This document shows, in pieces, positions 24,644 to 36,100 of a stretch of 64,000 bases of DNA. The DNA is from Sarcocystis neurona (taxonomy: Eukaryota > Apicomplexa > Conoidasida > Eucoccidiorida > Sarcocystidae). The stretch is taken from positions 8,273,414 through 8,337,413 of the forward strand of contig KL647288.1 of the NCBI GenBank assembly GCA_000727475.1, written 5' to 3'. The notes beneath the pieces were generated by a model. That model was not told where the DNA came from. It was given only the letters and a program-made list of their open reading frames with translations, and ran no database searches. Position 1 is the stretch's first letter; every line of letters begins with the position of its first letter. A program made the translations under genes and the position numbers.

Positions 24644-25464
24644 CGGCGATGCACCGAGCCTGCGTTGCTGTTACTCTCAGCAGTTGCATCTGTTACAAAA
24701 GGACTTCCCACCTTGCTGCTTTTGCTGCTGAGTCGTGCTTCTCTGCTGGCGTTGCAATCTATGCTTCTTCACCAAACACCGTGCAGCTCTTCTGAGGACG
24801 AGAGAGTCTGCTCGACTCCATTCGGTGCGGCGCGCGTCCTGTGTTGTTGCACTGGCTGCGGCACTACTACTCGGTTGACTCTCAATGCCTGATACTGGCA
24901 GTTGTTGTCCAGCACTCTGACGTTATTCTCTACAGTCAATCCATGCTGCGATTTACGCAGCCCTGCACGTGGATGAAACACGCCGCGACTCGGGACGCAT
25001 CATATCTGAACAGGTGGACACTCCACAGGACACGCCACGCTACGTGGTATGCACAGTATCTTTTACGTGCAAGGGAATCTGTTCGTAGAGCGAAACATTT
25101 TGTTCCATACCATACAGAAACCCTTAGTCGATATATTTGTACGGCGAATAATCGGCAACAGGTCTGACCTGAACATTGTAGCATAGTATAGGTATACGTG
25201 TATGCTCACATGTGTGCACGTGCGCATATATCTATGTGTGGACATGTTTGTGTTGTCTTTTGGTGAACGAGGCTAGGAAGGAGATCTACTGAAATATTTG
25301 AGAGAGGAGTACTCGACGTAGCTAGTAGTCTTTGCAAGAGAGTAACTCAAAAGAAAGACAGCAACACATCCGAGTATTTACGTCTTTACTGAAGAGACTT
25401 TTGTACGTGCTACCATCTGTATATTTCTGCATGTATGACTGCATGTGTACACGCGCGTGTATGT

Positions 25465-25560
25465 GTATATATATATATATATGTATACATGTATATGTAT
25501 ACGCATACATAGATATTTACACATCTTAAACATATATATATATATATATACATGTATGTA
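25465..25560. repeat. TA/TATG microsatellite cluster
   Basis: Two perfect alternating TA tracts of about 20 bases are separated by ATGTATACG-type words. It lies in the intergenic region after the phosphoesterase gene. Confidence 0.8.
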
Positions 25561-26475
25561 TGTTTCCGTACGTGTGTATACGTGTGCATGCAAGTGTATA
25601 TATGGGACACTCTGCGCGAGTATGTGTGCTGGTTGGCGGTGCGCTTATTGAATGTGTGTCTGTATGGGAAATACCCTGTGTAAACCCTTGGCAAGCTCTG
25701 GGGGCAGCAGCGCGAGGTCGCGTTGCCATCACAGCTTTGTCCGTATGCGGGGATTTGAAGGCGTGCCGCATGTAGTAGGACCGCTTCAGTATGTCCAGAC
25801 ACAATTGACACTTCTTAAATGAGCAATGTGCAGAAACGAGTGCACATGCATAACAGTGACAATACTGAATATACCCTAGCGGCGTTCAGGCGCACACATG
25901 GAGTACGTGTATGCAAACGTACGCACGCGTGTACTTATTTGTACAACTGCACACGTGCGTTCGTATCCACGTAGAGAAAAACTCTGTCTGCACATACTGT
26001 TAATTGTACTAATCTTTTCTTCTCCGTCTGTGTCGTCTGGGAGACAATGTATAGGCGCACAACACGGAGCCTTTCGATGATATGCCGACAGGCACGTTCC
26101 GCTGTACACTTATGTATGTGTACTGCTGCATAGACCTGTATGGAAGGCAGTTTGGTACCTGTCCGCATACTCCCAGAAAAGACGTGGCAGGCTCGCCTCT
26201 AGCCTTGTGGATGTTGCTGCGTACCACTGACGATTTTCCATGGCGTGGCTAGTACATCTGCTTCTACTTTGTGCCCTCTTCTGGCCAACGCAAAGCTGCT
26301 GCATTTGCTGATTCTGCAGTTGCTCTGAAAATGCTGCGATCCTTCCCTCGCACCTGCTTAGCAACAATCGGTGCCATTCAACGTTACTTGCAAAGTTACA
26401 CTCAGTTGGTAAGTGCGGGCTTGCGCTTCTCTCTGAGCAAACACAACTGCTGCGTAGTGTCCCGGATAGTGTGCC

Positions 26476-26957
26476 TTGTGCAGGCGTACACACATGATTA
26501 ACTCCTGATTAGCTCGCAAATGCGTACTTGTACCCACTTCACGCGTCTGCTCATGTTATCGCGTAGTTGCCTGAAAAGAGCTGCATATACCGATGCCCGA
26601 AACTGAACGGTAGTACCCGCGGGCGCGTCTTGTTACAACGTGAGGACTTCTGCGTGTTCTCTACATGTGCGACCCGATACAGTTGTGTGCACACTCCACA
26701 CACGGTAGCGGACATATTGTGCAGGCGTACACACATGATTAACTCCTGATTAGCTCGCAAATGCGTACTTGTACCCACTTCACGCGTCTGCTCATGTTAT
26801 CGCGTAGTTGCCTGAAAAGAGCTGCATATACCGATGCCCGAAACTGAACGGTAGTACCCGCGGGCGCGTCTTGTTACAACGTGAGGACTTCTGCGTGTTC
26901 TCTACATGTGCGACCCGATACAGTTGTGTGCACACTCCACACACGGTAGCGGACATA
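26476..26957. repeat. Exact tandem duplication, two copies of 241 bp
   Basis: The segment 26476-26716 is followed directly by a copy at 26717-26957. Reading both copies side by side I find no mismatch. The junction is at TTGTGCAGGCG. Neither copy has a convincing coding frame. Perfect identity beside older, heavily diverged repeats means a very recent duplication or an assembly artefact. Confidence 0.95.
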
Positions 26958-27389
26958 TAGTACTACAGTGTGTCTAGATTTGTGAGAGTCTGCTTCTTCT
27001 GCGATTGTTGGCGTATTTTGTGCATACACGCATGTGTATACGAGTATGTCCAGACGGAGGCGCAGCGATTTCGCGTAAAGGCCGTTGCGAACGGGAAACC
27101 CCCTAATGGGGCTGCTTTTCGCGTCTTACCAGACCACCGTCTACGCAGAAGCACACGTATCATACCACTGCGACCGCACGTGCGGTTAGACACACGTACG
27201 CTCCCTCACGTCTCCGCGCAAAGTGAGATTACTATTACCTACGCAGACGTGCACGCATACGAGCCACAGGTTCAAGTGCGGATATATCGTATCTATATGT
27301 ACACACATACACTGTCATCCCCATTTGCACAGAAGAACCTCTTCAGTCAGATATACGCAGAGACGCAGATGCCGATTGGGTGAACACAT

Positions 27390-28720
27390 GAGACAGGTAG
27401 ACAAGTTAAAACTGCAACTTGTACACAGAACCTTCAAACCTGTGCTGCTTGGAATCTTCCTCGGTAGACACCCAGAATTCGGCGCACGTACGGAGGAGCA
27501 CACGTACGGTCCATTCACAGTGCTTACATGGGCCCCCAAAGGCCAAACAGCATGCACACTAATGTAGGTCTCTGCAAAACGCATGCGTAGCTGCACCCAG
27601 CTTCCGCAAACGTTTCTATATACACATCTGGATACACCGGCGTAAACATGCAGTCCTCCTGTGCGTGCGTGGGTATCCATACTGCTCAAAACCATGTACT
27701 CACCTGCGCGGTGCCGGCACGTGTACGTCTACCGCGTAAGGATATCTTTCTGTGTCACTGCGTGCATGCATACGCCGGCAAGCTTATCAACCACAGATAT
27801 ATGTCTGCAGAGATATGGGCACATCTACATACGCACAACACACAAATAGAGGCGTGCCACACAGGATCCGGGTAAGGGCTTCTCATACGTTACCACATCT
27901 CTGTAAATACGGGCACACGTACATATATCCGACACACAAGTAGAGGCGTGCCACACCGGATATGGGTGACGGTTTCTCATACGTGGGACACGCACCTGCT
28001 ATTTCAGAATAGCTGTGCAGGTGTCCCCGTGAGCTCACGCTTCCAGATGTCCCAAAGAATGGGTTCACCGCTCTACATGAGCGTACAGATGTGTAGACAG
28101 TGTGTCTCCATGTCTCTATACGTCTGTAGACGTATGCAGCCTTTACGGCAAACGTATCTGTCTCACGTACGTATGTATATATATATATATGTGAAGACGT
28201 GCGGTGCACGCCTTTATGGGGTTCTGCGTGTCGTCGACGCTGCCTTAGAACCGAAATTTCGTTGCTTTCGTTTCATGTAGCTGTATCCGTGCATGTGTCT
28301 ACACGGATGTATACATACGCACATAAAAGATTTGGAGTCGTAGCCTGGAAAAAGCATTTTTCTACGCAGTTATCCCCCAAACACAGGTAGATATGAACCT
28401 TGCACCTGTGCACAGAACCGCGAAGACTGTGCTCCTTGAAGACGTTTCCGGTACATCACCAACTTGGACATGCGTACGAAAGAGCAAACCTCCGGTTCAT
28501 GTACAGGTTGCAGATGTACCTCCACGCGATACTACAGGCACACATCGACGTAGTTCTCTGTGAAATGCATGTGTAGTTGTATGTACCCCTCTTCTGCCAC
28601 CGTCCATGTATACACGTCTCTGTATATGTCGGCGTGTACAGGCAGTTTCTGACGTCTGCATGCATGCATACGCACAGACATACACGGGTATCGCTGTGCC
28701 TCCGCGCACGCGCGAGCACT
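27390..28720. repeat. Diverged direct repeat, copies about 1 kb apart
   Basis: Sequence at about 27390-27740 is recognisably related to about 28385-28700. Shared landmarks in the same order are ACAGGTAGA, GTACACAGAACC / GTGCACAGAACC, CTGTGCT, CTTG(G)AA, then AAACGCATGCGTAGCTG / AAATGCATGTGTAGTTG. Substitutions and small gaps are many, so this is an old duplication. Confidence 0.5.
27815..27995. repeat. Two-copy imperfect tandem repeat, 94-bp offset
   Basis: The word TAGAGGCGTGCCACAC occurs at 27847 and 27941. Flanking sequence (GGGCACA...ACATA upstream; GGAT..GGGT and TTCTCATACG downstream) matches in both copies with scattered differences. Confidence 0.75.
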
Positions 28721-28820
28721 GCCGTCTATAGATTAGAAAAGCGCGAGCGCGCCTGTCTTCCTGGGGCTCTCCTGCAAAAAGGAGATAGCGTCCCCTCTCC
28801 TTCTCCGCACGCACACACAG

Positions 28821-29374
28821 AGTATCACCACGAACTGGTGATACTTGGCTCCCCCCCCGCTACCTCTCCGCTGCTGCTGCTGGATCCCCAGTTCCCTCTG
28901 CTGCGCGTGGGCGCAGCTCCGGACCTGCCTCTGCGACTGCGGCTGCTGCGCAGCTGCTACGGGGAGCTGACGCAGCTCGCTGCGACCTCTGACGCTGCTC
29001 CCCTCTCTGTCGTGTGCTCCTCATCTCGCCGAAACGTGCCACAACGAGACGTATACACACACACACACACGTGCAGATGGATACGTCCACACCTGGCCCT
29101 ATATACGGAAGGCGAGGCCCACACACCTGCGGGCGCACACACAGATGAAGGGGACGTACACGTAGACATGCAGACACAGGCAAAGGTGCACCTCCACCCA
29201 TACATGCACGCGCAAAGCAAGAAGATTGCTGCGCAGCCGTTCGACTACAGGGAACTACTAGACACGCGGTCGCTGAGCTCACGTCCTCAGGACGTCAGTC
29301 ATTTGCAGTTACGGCAGATGTGGGACTGCCAGCTTGTTCGCCTTGCTTTTCATTGCACAACTCCATCAGCGTAG
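28821..29374 (+). CDS. Possible exon of an unrecognised protein
   Basis: After an acceptor-like CACACACAG, an open frame begins with GAG TAT CAC CAC and runs to a stop at 29374. Two parts look protein-like: residues around ELVILGSPPATSPLLLLDPQ and LRLLRSCYGELTQLA near the start, and FDYRELLDTRSLSSRPQ near the end. They are separated by an (AC)n tract at about 29053-29074 that could be part of a short intron (GTATAC... to GTGCAG). I recognise no family. The + strand CAG-rich DNA that follows (29450-29960) may be further exon, UTR or intergenic. The gene would be convergent with the poly(A) polymerase. Confidence 0.3.
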
Positions 29375-30192
29375 CTCTCTCCCTGCTGCACAATGCAAGC
29401 AGCGAAGAAGTAATCCGAACCCGGCCACTCTTGCTGCCGCTTCTGCTGCTGGTTGACGCAGTCCCAGTCTCCGCCGCACAAAGGCCGCAGCAGCAGTAGG
29501 ACTCGCAGCCGCCCAGGTGGCGTCACAAAGGCACGGGCAGAAGCAGACCCAGCGCTGGCAGCAGCAGGGGCACGGGCAGTCGCAAGAGCAGCGGCAGCAG
29601 CACGAGCAAGAGCAGCAGCAGGAGCAGAACAGCACCAGGCTTGGCGGGAGCGCCGGTACCTGCCTCAGCCCGTGGACAAGGATCTGACCGGCGAAGCACC
29701 GGCAGCGGTCCTTCGTCTAAAGTCTTCTTCCCGCTTTGCTGCTTTTTGCCCTGCAGCAGGACGTCAAAGATCCGGTGCAGAAGACCGAGCAATATCCCCA
29801 CAGAAGCACAGCATCTGCGGCAGCAGACCCCAGCTGCTGTATTCGACTCCTCCTCCCCCATCCACGTCGCATTCTGCAATACTTGCGGCACACATGCTGT
29901 GTGCTGCATGCAGTCTCCGTGCTACAAACATACAACTCCACCGGCATATATATTTTTGCATGCCTCACTGTAGGCGCCCGTACCTACACAAGAACACCGA
30001 CGGAACAGCGGCTCCCACACAAACAACTCTACACAAATAGAGAGAGAGGGAGAAGGAGAGGGTCAGACAGAGGGAGGAAGAGAAAGAGAGAGACAAAGAA
30101 GGCGTAGAAAGACGAGTACACACATGTGCTTTTGCCACTCGATACGCACAGCGAGGGCTTCGTCTTGCTGTTTGTATTCTTGACCGCCTCGG

Positions 30193-33100
30193 TCAACACC
30201 CGGTCGCAGCAGCAGCTGCAGCTGAACGTGCTGTTGTGGGAGGGTTGCTGCCGTCCTTCGTGTGGCGCCGGCGTTTGCTTGCATGCTCCTCCTCGAGCTG
30301 CTGCTCTGGGTCCCGACTGCTCTTGCTGCTGCTGTTGCTGCTGCTCCGGTAGCTGCTGCTGCTGTTATGCGTGCTGCTCAAGAAGGCCGCAGGAGGAGCC
30401 ACGCCGGCCGCCGGTACCGACGGGCGAACCGCAGGCAGGCTGCTTCTCGCCTTCCTGCAGACCGACGGCGCAACACCTGCAGCAGCAGTGGGGTTGCCAC
30501 CAGCAGCTGCAGCTGCATGACGGAGGTGACACGGAGCAACTGCGCCATCTGCAGCGACTGCTCCCACGACTTTCGCAGCTGCAGTGGGGGAGGCACTTGT
30601 TCGTCTCGACACTGAGACGCCCGCTGCTGCTGCTGCTGGCAGAGCTGTCGTTGTTGCTGGCACTGCGGTTCGGCCTGCTGCTGTTGCCGCTGGCACTGCT
30701 GCCGCTGCTCGCGTTGCTGCTGGCGCTGACGCTGCCGCTGGTGTAAGTGTTGCTGCAGCGGTAGTGACGGCTGCTGCTGATGCAGCTGCACCTGCTTTGG
30801 CTCCGTCTGCTCTGTGCTGCAGCACGTGGTTATTTGTCCTGCTGCTCCCAGCTACGGCTGCTGCTGAATTAGCGTGTCTCGCTGTAATGGCCCCTGCATG
30901 CGACCCCACTCCGTTAAGCTGCTGCTCCACTTTTGCACTTTCTACGGCAGCACTACAGTTTCTTGCTCCTACCGGTGCTGCTGCTGCTGCCGCTGTACAA
31001 GCAGGAGGACGACCCACCTGATCAGCAACCGCGGCAGCGTTTGTAACAGCAGTGGCGACAGCCGCATCAGCAGGAGCCGCAGAGGTCGCACGAATAGCGG
31101 CAACAGCAGCAGGAACCGCATCAGGTGCTGCACCAGCACGAACAGCGGCAGCAGGCGCAGCAGGAACGGCGGCAGAAGCAGCAGGAGGAACAGATGCAGG
31201 AGCGCATGCAGCAGGCACTGCTGCAGGAGTGGCCGCACGCACAGCAGCAGCAGCAACAGCAACAGGAACAGCAGCAGCTGCAGCAGGAACAGCAGCAGGA
31301 GCTGCAGCAGGAACAGCAGCAGGAGCTGCAACAGGAACAGCAGCAGGAGCTGCAGCAGGAATAGCAGCAGGAACAGCAGCAGGAACCGCAGAAAATGCCC
31401 CAGCAGGAGCCACAGAAGATGCCCCAGCACGAGCCGCAGAAGATGCCCCAGCAGGAGCCCCAGAAGATGCCCCAGCAGGAGCCGCAGAAGATGCCCCAGC
31501 AGGTGCCGCAGAAGATGCCGGAGCAGCAGCCGCAGGAGCTGGTGCGACTCTAGCAGCCGTACCTAGAGGAGCGCCTGCAGCATCAGCAGCAGCCTCCGCA
31601 GCAGCTGCTCGCGCCCTGGCTTTCGCCTGTGGCTGCTCCTTCAGTACGTACGCTGGCAGCTGGGACCGCCGCACATGCTTCACGCGTAGCTGAATCTGTC
31701 CCTCCAAGTGGGGGCGCTCCTGCAGCAATAACCACCAGCCGAGTGACGGAGCAGCAGTGCCAGAGCAGCTACACACGACAGCGTCTGCAGTGACGAAGAT
31801 GTAGTACACAACAGAGGACCGGTAGCTACGAAAAAGCACCCTGAACTGCAGGAACAAGAGAGCAGCAGCACCAAAAAAGGAGGAGCACGAGACGCTGTCC
31901 TAGGAAAACAGCAGCCTCACACATCAGCAGCGGAGGTTCGGCAAAAGAAGTGGGGCACGACCTAAAGAAGACATATCTACACACACACCCCACACACACA
32001 CAGGCGCCGTACCAGCGTCCGTGACAGCGAATAGGAGAAGGCGAACAAAAAAAGGGACAAAACGCGTATACTGTCCCGGTGCGCCCACCACACAGAGGGA
32101 GACGGAGAGAGAGAGATGCATACGTTACTATCTATACGTATACACATATACATATATACATATATATACACAAATACATACATACACGTACCGTACGTTT
32201 TTACGCATACATATAAATATATATGTATACGTATATGCACAGACGTATACATACATACACACACGGTACGTTTTTACACATACGTATATATATATATATA
32301 TATTTATATACATATATACGTATATATACAGACATACATACACATACCATAAACATGAATTGTATGTATTCGAGTTGTCCTGGTGTGTGTTCATACAACA
32401 GTCTTCTCACAGGAATCTTCACGCATAAAGCAATGGAGTGCCATACGCCTGGGTGCGGCTCTGTCCCTACGTGTGGACGTGTGTAATGAAGTATGCAAGG
32501 CGGCTGGCTGCCGAGTTTCCGCGTTGTCTATCCAGCATATACACACACGTGTATGCAGAGGTCGTTGACGTGCACGTGGTGTGGCTTTGTCTGCACGTTT
32601 GTTAGCGATCTCCACAGATGACGCAGGGCCGTCCAAGAGGCAGCAGCAGCAGCAGCGACCCTGAGACACAGAACGTTTTACGTGCGTGAGGCTTTGTCTG
32701 CAGGTCTGTCAGCTATCTCCACAGCTGGGGCAGGGACGTCCACGAGGCAGCAGCAGCAGCGAACCTGAGGCACAGAACTTTCGCTTACCGGCCACTGGTT
32801 GATCATCTCCACGAAGTCCTGCGCAGAGAGTAGCAGCAAACACGCGCTCGCATCGCCAGTGCACTCGTGCCAGCGTACTTACACTAGTACAGCAACACGG
32901 CAGTCGTCGACCACCACGTCGAACGAATGCACATATATATATATATATATATATGGGTGTGGGGGAACAAACCACAGCAACACCTTGTCTACGACACACG
33001 CATACACACATATACGGAGAAGGGGAACGCCTAGAAACGAAGCAGGCAACACCAGCGAAGAACACCGACATCCCGATGCATGCCTCGCGTCTGTTTGGCT

Positions 33101-36100
33101 TCCTGCGGTAGTGCAGTCACGGCTGGTGCTGCGGTCCGTCAGCCTCTTGTAGCTACTGCTTCACAAGCTGAGAAGCGGCTGCGGCTTTTTCGCCAGTTAC
33201 GTTCCTGTGTGTTGGGGCACCCTACTGCTGCTGTCGTCGCTGCTGCTGCCGCTGCATCCGACGCTGCTGCTGTTGCTGGCTGGGTGTGTGTGCGGGCGTG
33301 CACCTGCTGCTGCCTCTTCGTGTGCGCAGCTGCGGCTGACGCTCGCAGCAACGGGTGGGGCCCCCCTCGCACAGACTCCCCCCAGCAAAAAGCGTTGTGC
33401 TGCAGCTCTCTCCGACGTTGTTAGATCTCCTCTTCTTTGCCCTCGCGGATACTACTAGGAGCGGCATGCACGTACACCGGTGAAAGGCACAGGCCCCACC
33501 CGTGACCCTCACGTGTGCAGCTTTGTCTGCGAAGAGGACCTAGCAAGAAGCACCTCCAATCGTTTGCGTGCAGGCATACACTCACACCCGACGCGGCTCA
33601 GAAACGGAGTGTACGCATATTCAGCTGGCTGCAGACACGTAAGAAGGCTGCCGCGGATAAACTGTCAGTACACCACACCGCCTGAGACTCCTGCGTGCGG
33701 AGCCTCCGCCAGCGACTGCGCGACCCAGGATGACTCTGCCCATCTTTGCGTCCCTTCACGCTGCTGTTACTGCTGCCCCGGTGCTCCTGCTGCTCCTGCA
33801 GCTGCTCCTGCTGCTGTTCCTGCTGCTGCTCTTGCTGCTACTGCTGCACTGCTGCTCTGCTACTACTGTTTTTCATGCTCTCCCTGCTCTGCTGATGGTG
33901 CTTTGCCGCTCGCGCTGCTCTGTTGCTACTGCTTTGACGTTGAAGCCACCCTCCTGCTGCTGTTTTGCTGCTCTTGCCGCTCTGCTGCTAATTTCTTGCT
34001 TCTGCTGTCCTCCTGCTGCTCGCGCAGATCTGCTGCTGCTGTTTTCCGCAGGTCTTGCGATTCTGTTGCTGCTGGATTGGTGGTGTTGCTTGCTGCTGCT
34101 CTGCTGCTGCTGCTTCCATGACACCCGCGCAGATTGGGAGACGGTTACACAAGAAAACAGTCAAACTCGCCAGAAGCACGACCCCTTCGCACGAAGGCCA
34201 CACTCGGCGTGGGGTCTGCTGCTGCAGCGTTAAAAATTTCAAGTACCACACCAACTCTTCCCAATTCTGCAGCAGGAGGATGCATATATATATATATATA
34301 TACATATAGGAACGTGAGTATATATATGTATATATGACCGTAATGCTGTACGTTGTGTACCACACACAGAAGCAAGCTCACGGTCGAACCGAACGCGTGT
34401 ATATACATATATATATATATATAGATAGATAGATACGTACATGTAACGCTTTACGGGTTATGCAACACACGGAGACAAATTCGCCGTCGGACAAAATGCG
34501 ACGTAGGAGCTGCAGTGAAACAGCACCATACTGGGGGGAAGCTACTCTTCAGTCGACAGATACATGTATGACAGAGATACACACATAACCTAATGCATAC
34601 ACCCAAACATACATACATGTATATATATATAGGGCAACACTATTTTGACCTTGAAAAAGTCAGCTCTCTTCAACGACCTGGTCCATAACGACGGTTACGA
34701 GTGAAGAGAGAGGGATATGCCTGAACACCGGTACAACACGTCATCCTCCGACGTGCACATACACACAGAAGCTTCTACAAACGCGGACGGATATATATAC
34801 ACATATATCCGCATATACACATACACATGCATTTACACATAAAGATTACGTGTGTGTATAGTATGTGCGCGGTGCCATGTCCTGTAGCGACAACGAGGAA
34901 GACTCACGCTGGCCGCAGGGCGGAGATCGATGACGCAAGGCTGCTGCAGAAAATTCAGCGCCACCAACATCGAAGACGCGTACTGCCATCCGGGTTCCTG
35001 CAGCAGGACCAACCGCATCAGCAGCACTCGCAGAGATGGGAGCTCAGAAGGATCGCACGACTCCCCCGCACGGCAGCAGAACCAAGAGCAGCGACACCAG
35101 GAGCAGCCGCAGAGGCAACAGCGGCAGCAGCACAGAAGCAGCCACAGCAGCAGCACCATGAGCAGCAGCGGTAGTAGCGGCACCACCGCCAGCATCAGCA
35201 CCCGGGGCAGGGACGGCTGCAGCAGCAGGAACACATCGAGCAGCCACAGCAGCAGCACGTACGCTGGTGGTACGAGCAGCCCCCCCACGTGCAACAATGA
35301 CAGCAGCAGCAGGCGCAGCCCCGGCAGGGGTCTCGACAGCAAGAGTCGCACCAGAAGCAGAACAGGCGTCGCAGCAGCCAGCGAAGAAGCAGCGGCAGCA
35401 CCAGTAGGAAACGCAACAACACTCCGCTCAGCAACAGCAGCAGTCCACTTAACGACGGCACATCAACGGGCTCAGCAGCGCAGTGCCTGCACCCAAGAAG
35501 CAGCAGCAGCGTGTGGGTTACCTGAAAAGAGAAAATGCAGGGCAGTGGACGAATGTTCATGGCTGCTTCTCCTTTGGCAACAGCAGCGACTCCTGGCGCC
35601 CCTCCACTGCTGCCCCCCACCGGCGTCGTTGCTGCCAGCCGTTCCAAGTGGCGAACGAGAAAACGCACCTTCGACTCCACCCAGCCCAACCACTTCCTAT
35701 GCACCTACAACATGCGCAGCGTGCACAAACACATACACCCACTAACGTATACATACAACACGTGAACAAACACTTGTAGGAGCTCCCACGTATGTGCACA
35801 AATATATACATATAGATGTATACCTGCACGCGTATGCGTGTCCACAGAAACGCACATATAAGTGGGATCGACACACGTATGTAGACACCCGTATTATACA
35901 TCCACGCGTACACATGTTGGCGACGGAAGTATACGTACACGCAGGCAAACAGGGACAGACACATACAAGGGTGTACAAAGGCGTACACACATATACGTAG
36001 ACCGCACACAGACACACGTGTGTATACACATATACACACATACATATATATATCGAGAGACAGAGCTTGGGAGAAGTGAATTTCTTTACGGGCGCGCAGG

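Larger units (their letters stand above)
24644..28820. other. Intergenic stretch with microsatellites and duplicated segments; no gene supported
   Basis: No open frame here shows a family motif or a plausible exon chain. Short frames such as 24841-25167, 26970-27383 and 27223-27567 on the + strand lack supporting features. The stretch holds TA/TATG/TACG microsatellites (about 25465-25560), an exact 241-bp tandem duplication, a 94-bp-offset repeat and a diverged repeat about 1 kb apart, listed separately. The 3' UTR of the phosphoesterase gene presumably occupies its start. Confidence 0.45.

Noticed and set aside
30874..31693. Long + strand Ser/Arg/Asn-rich and Ala-rich frames
   Set aside because: They lie antisense to the last poly(A) polymerase exon, which is fixed by LRVKHVRRSQLPAYVL and by phase.
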